Source of the DNA: an uncultured Bacteroides sp.
GTDB lineage: Bacteria; Bacteroidota; Bacteroidia; Bacteroidales; Bacteroidaceae
Length of the DNA stretch: 64,000 nucleotides
NCBI GenBank assembly: GCA_949285025.1
Contig: CASDXG010000099.1
Coordinates: forward strand, 1 to 64,000
Direction: 5' to 3'
The position numbers and the translations under genes were made by a program. Position 1 is the first letter of the stretch. Every line of letters starts with the position of its first letter. Below the pieces are notes generated by a model that did not search any database, had not been told where the DNA came from, and was given only the letters and a program-made list of their open reading frames with translations. This document shows positions 35,280 through 44,087 of the stretch, in pieces.

Positions 35280-37499
35280 TTACTTCAATTCCAGAATTTT
35301 CCCTTTTGGTTTGGCGGAAAGTACAAATTCCAACGTACCTCCATCCATAATATCCCGGTAAGATAAAACAAAATTATCCAGACTACGTCCGTTAAGTTTC
35401 ACAGAACGCACATAGATTTCATTGTCCTTATCCGATTTCCGCTTTGCCGTTATTTTAAATTCTTTTCCGTTCTGCAATCGAATCGAAGCCTGTTTCACTG
35501 TAGGACTTCCAATAATAAATTCTCCGGAAGCCGGATTAACCGGATAAAATCCTAAAGCCGAAAACACATACCATGCCGACATCTCTCCGCAATCATCGTT
35601 TCCTGCATAACCGGAAGAAGAAGTATTATATAACGTTTTCTTTATAAAACTCACCAGTTGCTGGGTTTTTGCCGGTTGCCCTGCCATTGCATACAGATAT
35701 GCCACGTGATGACTTGGCTCATTCCCATGCGCATACAATCCTACAAATCCCGATGCATTGTCATTCTTAGCTCCACTGGTTTCGTTTGAAGTAAAGAATT
35801 CATCCAATCGTTCACAGAATGCCTTTTCTCCACCCGTCAGCTTAATCAAATCGGAAACATTATGCGGTACATACCAATAATACTGCCATCCGTTTCCTTC
35901 GGTGAAGGGATATCCGCCATTTGCCCCGTATTTGTAAGGGTCAAAAGGCAATATCCATTCTCCTTCACTGTTTTTAGGTTGGAAAAACTTCGTGTCAGGA
36001 TGATGCAGGTTACGATAATAACCGGAGCGTTTTTCAAAGAATTTATAATCGTCTTCCCTGTTCAAGTGTTTTGCCAGCTGCGCCGCACACCAGTCATCAA
36101 AACTTTGTTCCAAAGTAATGGACACGGATTGCGACTGCAAATTCTCCGGCATATAACCATATTTGTCCCATACATCAAACGGAGAATTCACGTGAGGTGT
36201 GGTCAGACTTTGTTTTATTGCCTCGTAAGCCTTTTCTTCATTTATGCCGGGAATTCCTTTCAGTACCGCATCTACAATAACAGGTACCGCATGATTCCCT
36301 ATCATACAATAATTATCCTGCCCCCATAATTGCCAAATCGGCAGGTAACCATAATAATCGTATTGGCGTATCATGCTATTGACAAAATCGGCCGACCGCT
36401 CAGGTTCCAGCACCGTATACAACGGATGTGCCGCGCGATAGGTATCCCAAAGCGAAAATGTTGTATAATGCCTCTCTCCCTTTGCAAGCTGTCGTGTAGA
36501 ATAATCGGCTGCCATATACTGACCATTTACATCCGATAACAGGTTCGGCTGAATCATTGTATGGTATAAAGCTGTATAGAAAATCTCTTTTTCTTCCGAA
36601 TCGGCCTCAATCTGTACCTTCCCTAATTCCGCATTCCACTGCTGATATGCCTCACGACGTACGTCGTCGAAACTCTTCCCTTGTGTTTCTTCCCGCAGAT
36701 TTTCCCACGCATTGTCTATGGAAACCGGAGAAATGGCCAGGCGGCATTCTACCACATCCTGACATCCGAAATCAAAAACAGCCCGTAAATTTGTTCCGTT
36801 TATTACGGCAATATCGTGATTGCAACGGTCTCCGTTCCACATTTCAGCCGCAGTAATCGGTTTGGAAAATTCGGCGCAGATATAAATTTTCCGAAGTTTT
36901 GCCCATCCGGTAATAATACGATATCCCTCTATTCGAGTAGGAGAAACTTTACGTATTTGCGAATTAATAATCTGACGTCCCCAGCTACCCTTATTCGCCG
37001 AATGGTTCAAATCAAAATAAATCCGGGCTATTTTCTCTGTATTATTGTAAATATACCGATGCAGTCCCGCATGTTCTGTAGCCGTAAGTTCTACACCAAT
37101 GCTGTCATCTTTCAATAAAACAGTATAATAACCTGGCTTCGCACTTTCGTTTTCATGCGAAAAACGAGATTTTGTCCGCCAGTCCTGTATCGGTAACATC
37201 AGTATATCAATAAGATCCGAAGCCCCTGTTCCACTTAACCGGGTATGAGAAAATCCGAATATTTCTCCATCATTATAATCATATCCCGAAGCCTGCGCCC
37301 AGTCCGGTGCATCCCGTGTATCGAGAGAAAGCTGTACCATACCGAAAGGCACCGTTGCTCCCGGATAATTATTCCCGCTCAGACTATTGGCTACAGCTCC
37401 GGTCCCTATAAAAGGATTTACATACTGTGCGACATCTTGTGCAAATGCAGTAAGCCCTGTTCCTAAAAGAATCAGAGTCAATAAATATATCTTTTTCAT
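35280..37499 (-). CDS. GH92 family alpha-mannosidase, secreted
   Basis: A 739-residue GH92 enzyme with a signal peptide (cleavage near AFAQD). The family start VNPFIGTG is followed by YPGATVPFGMVQLS, GFSHTRLSGTG, the WDTYRAAHPLY motif and the C-terminal GNDDCGEMSAWYVFSALGFYPV. GH92 enzymes are calcium-dependent inverting exo-alpha-mannosidases, most often acting on alpha-1,2 or other mannose links of N-glycans. It lies 8 bp downstream of the GH95 gene, so the two are in one operon. The predicted location is periplasmic. Confidence 0.93.
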   Translation of the reverse strand: MKKIYLLTLILLGTGLTAFAQDVAQYVNPFIGTGAVANSLSGNNYPGATVPFGMVQLSLDTRDAPDWAQASGYDYNDGEIFGFSHTRLSGTGASDLIDILMLPIQDWRTKSRFSHENESAKPGYYTVLLKDDSIGVELTATEHAGLHRYIYNNTEKIARIYFDLNHSANKGSWGRQIINSQIRKVSPTRIEGYRIITGWAKLRKIYICAEFSKPITAAEMWNGDRCNHDIAVINGTNLRAVFDFGCQDVVECRLAISPVSIDNAWENLREETQGKSFDDVRREAYQQWNAELGKVQIEADSEEKEIFYTALYHTMIQPNLLSDVNGQYMAADYSTRQLAKGERHYTTFSLWDTYRAAHPLYTVLEPERSADFVNSMIRQYDYYGYLPIWQLWGQDNYCMIGNHAVPVIVDAVLKGIPGINEEKAYEAIKQSLTTPHVNSPFDVWDKYGYMPENLQSQSVSITLEQSFDDWCAAQLAKHLNREDDYKFFEKRSGYYRNLHHPDTKFFQPKNSEGEWILPFDPYKYGANGGYPFTEGNGWQYYWYVPHNVSDLIKLTGGEKAFCERLDEFFTSNETSGAKNDNASGFVGLYAHGNEPSHHVAYLYAMAGQPAKTQQLVSFIKKTLYNTSSSGYAGNDDCGEMSAWYVFSALGFYPVNPASGEFIIGSPTVKQASIRLQNGKEFKITAKRKSDKDNEIYVRSVKLNGRSLDNFVLSYRDIMDGGTLEFVLSAKPKGKILELK

Positions 37500-37507
37500 G
37501 ATTCACC

Positions 37508-39903
37508 TTATTTAATTTTCAATACATCACCGCGTTTCAAATACATCACCACACAATGATTCTCATCCAAATTCAATTGACATTTTTTCCCGTTCAGCGT
37601 AATCGTATATTTACGGTCTTCAGGCACTTTCAACTTGAATAAATTATCAACAGTAGCTTTCAATGAAGCTTCCTTTATCTGCATATCTTCCCACTCTGCC
37701 GATACTTCCGCTCCTCCTTTCACACACAGTCCGTTAAAACGCCCATCCTTCCATTCTACCGGCAAGCATGGCAACAATTCTACATATCCTTCTTGTCCCT
37801 GCACCAACATTTCTGCAAGTCCTGCCGCTCCTGCGGCATTACCATCGAATATAAATACATCGTAAGGAGCTCCGGCAATGCCTTCCGGAGAGATTGTCAA
37901 CAGGTTTTCCCGCGCAAAATCAGACATTAAAATGTTCAGACTTTCCTCAGCTTTTACAGCATCCTTCAAGCGGGCATAAAAACAAACCATGTTAGCTCTA
38001 CTCCATTCCACATCTTCCCATCCTTCAGCCGACAGCCTCCGTTCAATGGTTTTCCGAACCGCTTCCGTCAGTTCAGAAGAACCCTCTTTTGTAATTTGTG
38101 CGAAAGGATAAAAGGCCAATAAATGAGATGTATGCCGATGATTGGGATGAGCCTCCTCATAATCCTCCAGCCATTCGCAAATACCACCATTCCGATTTAT
38201 ACGGAACGGAGGAAACTTGGCCAATGCCACCCGCAAAGAATCGGCAAAACGTGCATCTGTCTTCAGAATTTCCGAAGCCTTTACACAGGCAGACATGACC
38301 TCGTATGCCAACACACGGTCACAAGTAGGCATCATAGAGGCCCCAAGTTCCTGTCCATTGAAACGGAAAGAGTTTTCCGGAGAAATACAAGGACCGGTCA
38401 CCATATAACCGGTATTCGGATCTTCCACCATATAATCCAATAAAAATTCGGCATTCCCTTTCAGCAACGGATAAGCCGTATGGGCTAAATAATCCTCGTC
38501 TTGCGTGTATTCATAATGCGTCCATAAATGAGAAGCCATCCAAGAGCCGGCCAGAGGAAACAGTCCCCATCCCATACCGTTCGAGGGAGCCGTATACCCC
38601 CAAACGTTTGCCACCGTATGTGCGGCCCATCCTTTACAACCGTAAACGGTCTGAACTGTCTTAGAACCATGATGTGCCAAATCGGCAATATAAGAAAATA
38701 ACGGAGTATTACACTCGGGCAAGTTTCCGATATTCGTCAACCAATAATTCTGTTCCGTATTAATATCTAAATGATAATCGCTCGTCCAGCACATGTTACA
38801 TGCTAGATTATCATTGAAAAATCCCTGTAAAGCAATAGGCAACGGTGAATTTTCCCGTGATGAAGCTATCGTAAGATAACGCCCATACTGAAAAAACAAA
38901 GCCTGCAAGCCGGCATCTTTCCGCCCATTGCATAAGTCTTTCCAACGGACATCTGTAGGCACATTTGCCCGAGAATCCTCACCCAGCACAAGTGACACTC
39001 TATTAAATAATGGTGCATAATCCTCTATATGCATTTGTTTAAGCCGATCGTACACTACATTCTCTGCATTTCTTACTGTCCGTTCACACAAAGACTGATA
39101 TTGTTCATTTTTATAATTCGTCCGCACATCGGCAACAATTACTACATCATCGGCATCTTTCACACTGATTTTTCCGTCTTTGGCCACAACCGTTCCTCCT
39201 TCTGCCTTTATCGCAATTCGTCCCTGGAACATAACACCACCCGTCCCCAAATTAGGGAACAACGACTGCCCGTCGAATATCAGCTCATTATCTTCTGTCC
39301 GGATTTCGGCTGCCGTTATCATTTTCATCTGCATATCGAATGATAAAGCACGTTTTCTGTCTGCCGAAAAACGCATAATGACCGCATTCTGCGGATTAGA
39401 AGAAAAGAATTCGCGCCGATAATTTATACCTCCTTTTTCAAAAGATACCGTTACAACGGCCGTTGTCAGATCTAATTTCCGACAATAATTTTCCACCGGA
39501 ACAGCTTCATTGATATAGTTAAAACGAATTTTCAAATCGCCTATCGGCAAATGTGTACCAAAAGAATGAGGCGTTCCAACTAATTCCCGCCCGGCTATTT
39601 GGTTTCCTTCCACCAGCTTTCCTTCAAAGAACAGCGCTCTTAATGAATCCAAACGCGCACGCCCGAAAGATTTCTCCTGATTCGGGTCATACTCTCCGGC
39701 CCACATCCCTGATTCATTCAAAGCAACCGTTTCTTCCTCCACGCCGCCATAAATCATTGCACCCACTCGTCCGTTACCTATCGGAAGGGATTTCATCCAT
39801 TCATCTGCCGGCTTATCATACCACAAACACGTTTCTTGGGCATTCAATTGGACAGCAACTGCTGACAATATACACCCCCTATAAAACTCAAAATTTTATT
39901 CAT
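37508..39903 (-). pseudogene. GH95 alpha-L-fucosidase/galactosidase with a frameshift in the signal peptide
   Basis: A GH95 enzyme of about 790 residues. Family motifs are WYDKPADEWMKSLPIGNGRVGAMIYG, NTEQNYWLTN and RHTSHLLAFYPF. The main frame is open only from a TTG at 39868, which begins inside the signal peptide (SAVAVQLNAQE). An ATG at 39903 in another frame reads MNKILSFIGG and would join it if the G-run at 39875-39879 (five C on the plus strand) held six bases, giving MNKILSFIGGCILSAVAVQ. So the leader is split by one base, by real mutation, slippage or sequence error. Substrates would be alpha-1,2-fucose or related links. GH92 follows 8 bp downstream. Confidence 0.82.
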
Positions 39904-39966
39904 ATCTATAAAACCAAGATAAAAAGACAATACCTGATATTCATTTTCTAAAATTACACATGCCTG

Positions 39967-40001
39967 CAAATTTAATTCTTATAACAATAATAGCTCACAA
40001 A
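39967..40001 (-). promoter_or_regulatory. Possible promoter of the GH95-GH92 operon
   Basis: The minus strand has TAAATTTG (39967-39974), a full -7 match, 63 nt before the restored ATG at 39903. TTTG at 39998-40001 is the nearest -33 candidate, with 23-nt spacing, longer than usual. Confidence 0.4.
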
Positions 40002-40060
40002 AAACACATGATAATTCATAAAATACGTCTTTTTTTCACAATCGGACAGAAAGTTTTTCC

Positions 40061-40068
40061 TAACTTTG
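40061..40068 (+). promoter_or_regulatory. -7 element for the YfcE-type gene
   Basis: TAACTTTG, a full match, 35 nt before the ATG at 40104. The -33 region is T-rich but lacks an exact TTTG. Confidence 0.5.
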
Positions 40069-40103
40069 ACAACGTATTTTTTACTATATAATAAGATTTC
40101 CTC

Positions 40104-40643
40104 ATGAAATATCTCATCGTTTCTGATATTCACGGCTCACTTCCGGCAATGGATGCCGTATTATCTTTCTATAAAGCCCAGCATTGTAACAAACTTCTTA
40201 TCTTGGGAGATATATTAAATTACGGCCCCCGCAACGGAATCTTTGAAGGGCTTGATGCAAAAGGAGTTGCCGGGCGTCTAAATGAAATGGCCGATGATGT
40301 AATCGCTGTACGCGGTAATTGCGATTCAGAAGTAGACCAGATGTTATTGAACTTCCCAATCTTAAGCGATTATATACTCATCGTCGACAATGAAAAAACG
40401 CTATTCCTCACTCACGGACACATATATAATGAAGAGAAGTTCCCGAAAGGCAGATTCGATGCTTTCTTCTACGGACATACTCATCTTTGGAAACTGGAGA
40501 AAACAGATAAAGGTTTAATCTGCAACACAGGTTCCATTACCTTTCCCAAACAAGGGAATGTACCTACTTTTGCCGTTTACGAAAACGGAACCGTTAGAAT
40601 ATATCAATTAAACGGTACACTCCTAAAGGAGATAACAATATAA
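40104..40643 (+). CDS. yfcE: YfcE-type metallophosphoesterase
   Basis: A 179-residue calcineurin-like phosphodiesterase of the YfcE/MJ0936 group, cytosolic. Metal-binding motifs in order are SDIHG (Asp8, His10), LGDILNYGP, RGNCD, LTHGH and YGHTH. Family members hydrolyse small phosphodiesters in vitro with Mn2+, and the natural substrate is unclear. The gene is single and bracketed by its own -7 element and a strong terminator. Confidence 0.92.
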   Translation: MKYLIVSDIHGSLPAMDAVLSFYKAQHCNKLLILGDILNYGPRNGIFEGLDAKGVAGRLNEMADDVIAVRGNCDSEVDQMLLNFPILSDYILIVDNEKTLFLTHGHIYNEEKFPKGRFDAFFYGHTHLWKLEKTDKGLICNTGSITFPKQGNVPTFAVYENGTVRIYQLNGTLLKEITI

Positions 40644-40644
40644 C

Positions 40645-40683
40645 AATAATCCCCGAACGCTAAATTATCGTTCGGGGATTATT
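40645..40683. terminator. Strong bidirectional terminator
   Basis: A perfect 15-bp stem (40645-40659 with 40669-40683) with a 9-nt loop, between the convergent YfcE and GH43 genes. It starts 2 bp after the YfcE stop. Confidence 0.88.
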
Positions 40684-40688
40684 CTGTC

Positions 40689-41684
40689 TTATTTAAATAT
40701 CTGACGGGGCTTTATAATCCGACTGCTGTCTACTGATATATGATAAATGCCGTCGGCACCTTTCTCCCGAAGCATCGGAACAATACGCGTACGACGGGGC
40801 GATACGGAAGAGTCTGAATTATGTACATGATAAACATAGTATAAATCACCTTCAGGAGAGGCAAATATGTCGCCATGCCCCGACCCGTTCTCTTTCACGA
40901 TATTACGGTGAATGATGGGATTTCCTTCATACTTTTTCCAAGGCCCGAAAGGAGATGAGGAAGTTGCGTAACCAACTGCATAATCAATATTCATAAAATG
41001 ATTTGCCGAATAAAAGAGATAATACACATTTCCCCATTTCTTTACAGTAGGACCTTCCATTATAGGGTCGGAGGGATAGTTAGGCGTATTCTCCCACTGC
41101 TCCGTACATTCCAGACATTGTTTCAATGTTTCAGGTAAAATAGTTCCGCTTTTCATGTCAAATTCTGCAACCCAGATATAATTTCCTCTGTTAAAACGCA
41201 CGTGATACAGGTAATATTTCCCGTCGTCATCCTTGAACAGATAAGGATCTATATTATGCGCAGTAGAGTCAACCGGCCGGATTTCATCCTGCTTGAACGC
41301 CCCTAACCATGAGGAAGAAGCGGCCAAAGCAATTTGTTCATTAGCCGTATATGCCAAATACCAACGCCCGTTGTCGGAAAACCACTGAGGTGCCCAAAAA
41401 CCTTTTTCACCGAAAGTTTCTTTCCCTTTCTTCAGAATAAACCGAAGAGAATCGGATGTGCCTGTAGACCAATGCAGTAAATCTTCAGACTGCAACACGG
41501 TAAAACCGGCCGGTGATTGCGTTCCTGTACCTGTTAGATAATACATTCCGTTTAACTCCATCACGGTAGGATCGGCATACAATATCTCATTCCCGGTTTC
41601 TTCTGCAGAATGCGCATTCTGCTTCCCGGCCTGTCCGCAAGCCGTCAACGAAACGGTTATGATAAAAGTCCATAATATTTTCAT
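40689..41684 (-). CDS. GH43 family lipoprotein
   Basis: A 331-residue five-bladed beta-propeller hydrolase with a lipobox at Cys16 (LTACG), so it is lipid-anchored, perhaps on the outer membrane. The three catalytic acids are visible: Asp38 (YADPT, base), Asp146 (HNIDPYLF, pKa modulator) and Glu210 (IMEGPTV, acid). GH43 covers arabinanases, arabinofuranosidases, xylosidases and galactosidases. The sequence does not settle which. It starts 45 bp after the DUF5723 gene on the same strand and may be read through from it. Confidence 0.9.
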   Translation of the reverse strand: MKILWTFIITVSLTACGQAGKQNAHSAEETGNEILYADPTVMELNGMYYLTGTGTQSPAGFTVLQSEDLLHWSTGTSDSLRFILKKGKETFGEKGFWAPQWFSDNGRWYLAYTANEQIALAASSSWLGAFKQDEIRPVDSTAHNIDPYLFKDDDGKYYLYHVRFNRGNYIWVAEFDMKSGTILPETLKQCLECTEQWENTPNYPSDPIMEGPTVKKWGNVYYLFYSANHFMNIDYAVGYATSSSPFGPWKKYEGNPIIHRNIVKENGSGHGDIFASPEGDLYYVYHVHNSDSSVSPRRTRIVPMLREKGADGIYHISVDSSRIIKPRQIFK

Positions 41685-41729
41685 GAAAACGTGCCCCCGT
41701 TCATTTCAATACACCACAATCTTTTTTTG

Positions 41730-43169
41730 TTAACGGCAGCATCCTCTACGTCCTGAATAAGCGGTACTTGATACATTTGACGAATAGCTGCTTCTACTAT
41801 AAGCATTCTTCTTCGACTTGCCGATGGGAATAGACAATCCCAAGAATCCGTTAACCGACTTCGAATTATTCCCAAAGAACATATAATCTGTCCCCAAGAA
41901 GAATCCGCCTAACTTCAAACCAAGTCCGAAAGATTTCCCGGAAGCCTGCACAGGAGAATAGCTAAGTGCCAGGTTGAACCAGTTCTTCGGACGATAAGTC
42001 GCAGAGAATGTAACTTCATTTAAAGCCTTCGGTTGTACGAAATGCGATGTGTACATAGCACCCAATGACAGTTTATTACTAAACATTGTATATTCTCCCG
42101 CTAACAAAATGGTGGAAGACAATTTCTTTTTCCGAGATGTCTCCCCTCCTTCGTTCTTTTGCAAATTAAAACGTTCGAGGCTAAGGAAATCACCATCAAG
42201 GAACTCTTGATAGTTAGATGCATCAATTTGTATATTTTCTGCGGCCTCAGCTGTTGCTGTGGTAGTAGATCCTGACTTCCATTTTATAAATCCTAAATCA
42301 AGAACTGCTGCAGACAGCGTAACATTGTCGAGAAGTTTATAACTTGCTCCCAAATCAATTCCGAAACCGGTTCCTGCGATACCGAATCCTCCGTCGAAAT
42401 CAAATCCGTCGGGAATATTGTTTTCATCAAAACTCAAACCTCCTCCTTTAAATGAAGTGGCTACATGCGCACGTGCAGAATACGAACCGCCATACGAACC
42501 TGTCCAGCTGCTTGGATCATCCGGATTAGTAGGAATATTCATATCTACCGCGAACTCATCAACGGCCAATTCTGCACTTGCAATACCAAGAAGCACTTTA
42601 AAACGACCGCCAACCGTCAACTTTTCATTAATTGCACGAGAGTACCCCAATCCAACTTCCGCGTATGCATTGACATCGAAGTTCATGTTCGTAATACGTC
42701 CGCTCAATGAACCGCTTGAATAATCGAACTGATCGGCATCACGCAAATAATTAAACATATCTTTTGGTATCGATGCTCCGACATCGGCACGCAGCCCTAC
42801 ATTTACACTCCAGAAGCCTTTTCCACGATACCACCCGAATGACAAGATATCTGTATTCAGGTTAATGTTCAAACGATTGTCGGTTTTCAAGCGATTATAC
42901 AAGTCATCATTGGAGAACAAATCTGTTCCTGAATCAACAATGTCAATAATATCACTCGTACCCAAGACGTTTGAATTGGCACCCACATTAAATGAACCAA
43001 GCACAGGAATATTAAAATATCCACGAGTCGGCTGCAGTCCCGGATTCAATTGCAAGCGCGAGCTTGTTCCTTCCATAAAATAAGATGTACGAAGATACTG
43101 CGCTTCAGCGGACATGAAAACAAATATCCCGCCAACAAGCAAAAAAAGTTTTTTCACACGTTCTTTCAT
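41730..43169 (-). CDS. DUF5723 family outer-membrane-type protein
   Basis: A protein of about 479 residues with a signal peptide (cleavage near SAEAQ). The long beta-rich body resembles a transmembrane barrel. The family mark TSYFMEGTSSRLQLNPGLQP follows the signal, and repeated Gly/aromatic strands continue to a Ser/Tyr-rich tail (AYSRSSYSSN). A longer start at 43196 is open, but a -7 element at 43198-43205 would place the transcript start downstream of it, so I chose the ATG at 43169 (MKERVKK). Function is unknown. The tail ends with a Cys-Cys pair. Confidence 0.85.
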   Translation of the reverse strand: MKERVKKLFLLVGGIFVFMSAEAQYLRTSYFMEGTSSRLQLNPGLQPTRGYFNIPVLGSFNVGANSNVLGTSDIIDIVDSGTDLFSNDDLYNRLKTDNRLNINLNTDILSFGWYRGKGFWSVNVGLRADVGASIPKDMFNYLRDADQFDYSSGSLSGRITNMNFDVNAYAEVGLGYSRAINEKLTVGGRFKVLLGIASAELAVDEFAVDMNIPTNPDDPSSWTGSYGGSYSARAHVATSFKGGGLSFDENNIPDGFDFDGGFGIAGTGFGIDLGASYKLLDNVTLSAAVLDLGFIKWKSGSTTTATAEAAENIQIDASNYQEFLDGDFLSLERFNLQKNEGGETSRKKKLSSTILLAGEYTMFSNKLSLGAMYTSHFVQPKALNEVTFSATYRPKNWFNLALSYSPVQASGKSFGLGLKLGGFFLGTDYMFFGNNSKSVNGFLGLSIPIGKSKKNAYSRSSYSSNVSSTAYSGRRGCCR

Positions 43170-43197
43170 TATTTTTCTATTTTTGGTAATTCGCATA

Positions 43198-43205
43198 CAA
43201 AAATA
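43198..43205 (-). promoter_or_regulatory. -7 element for the DUF5723 gene
   Basis: The minus strand reads TATTTTTG. Transcription would begin about 5-8 nt later, past the ATG at 43196, which decides for the start at 43169. Confidence 0.45.
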
Positions 43206-43321
43206 ACCTTTTTAAAGTTATAGAAGTATAAATCCCTTGATAAATTTGTCACCATGTAGGATTTATTTGCGCCCAATATATTGAAAAACAAGACTAAGAG
43301 GATAAAAAAACTACGTTTTGA

Positions 43322-44083
43322 CTATAACTGATAAAAGTGTTCCATCATCTCTTTTTTGTATTTTTTTGAAACTATTAAGGCTTTATCTTTATTAAAAGGC
43401 GGATACATAATACAACGGTTATCTTGCACCATCACCAGATAATTCATATTGATTATATACGATTGATGTATTTGAACGAAAGAAGGACTGTAGCTACATA
43501 ACTGTTCTGCCGTTGTATTTCTTTTCAAAGGAAGGAATGTTCCATCCGGAAGTGCTATTTCCCATATCTTCCTTTTCGAGACATACCGGAAATAACCTAT
43601 CTCCGAAGCATGCAATAAACGCAAATCCCCCATAGGCGTCATAACCATAAAAGGCTTGTCGGATACGGACATTGATGACTTTACATTTAAACTCTTCACC
43701 GAATCACACTTCTCTCTTTCAAAGAAACGAGCTAATATTGTATCAAGTTCGTCTGCATCAAAAGGTTTCAACAATACATCAAAAGCATACGTACGGAAAG
43801 CCTTTATCACATATTTATCATAACTTGTATAGAAAATGATGCACATATCCCACGATACTCTGCCATGAATACTGGAAATAAGTTCCATTCCTGACATATC
43901 GGGAAGCTCCACATCCAAGAAAAGGATATCCGGCTTTATTTTCTCTATCGCCGCTATTCCGTCGGCAGCATTCCTTGCCGTTTCAACAACAGAGATACAA
44001 TCATACACTTTTAAAGCCATGCATAAGTTGTTTATCGCACATGTTTCGTCGTCTATAATGACAACCTTATATATTTTCTTCAT
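43322..44083 (-). CDS. LytTR-type response regulator
   Basis: A 253-residue regulator. The receiver domain (about 1-125) has the acidic pair Asp11-Asp12, the phosphoacceptor Asp57 in LFLDVELPD and the conserved Lys in LKPFDADEL. A LytTR DNA-binding domain (about 150-250) follows, with FVQIHQSYIINMNYL. It begins 4 bp after the kinase gene, so the pair forms a two-component system. LytTR regulators in Bacteroidota often control envelope or polysaccharide genes, but the target here is not evident. Confidence 0.94.
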   Translation of the reverse strand: MKKIYKVVIIDDETCAINNLCMALKVYDCISVVETARNAADGIAAIEKIKPDILFLDVELPDMSGMELISSIHGRVSWDMCIIFYTSYDKYVIKAFRTYAFDVLLKPFDADELDTILARFFEREKCDSVKSLNVKSSMSVSDKPFMVMTPMGDLRLLHASEIGYFRYVSKRKIWEIALPDGTFLPLKRNTTAEQLCSYSPSFVQIHQSYIINMNYLVMVQDNRCIMYPPFNKDKALIVSKKYKKEMMEHFYQL

Positions 44084-44087
44084 ACTG

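Noticed and set aside
35862..36329. Plus-strand frame of 155 codons inside the GH92 gene
   Set aside because: Antisense to an intact GH92 coding region. The translation is low in recognisable features.
43229..43272. Inverted repeat ATAAATCC/GGATTTAT between the DUF5723 and LytTR genes
   Set aside because: The stem is only 8 bp and AT-rich with a long loop, and no T-tract follows on either strand, so I did not call it a terminator.
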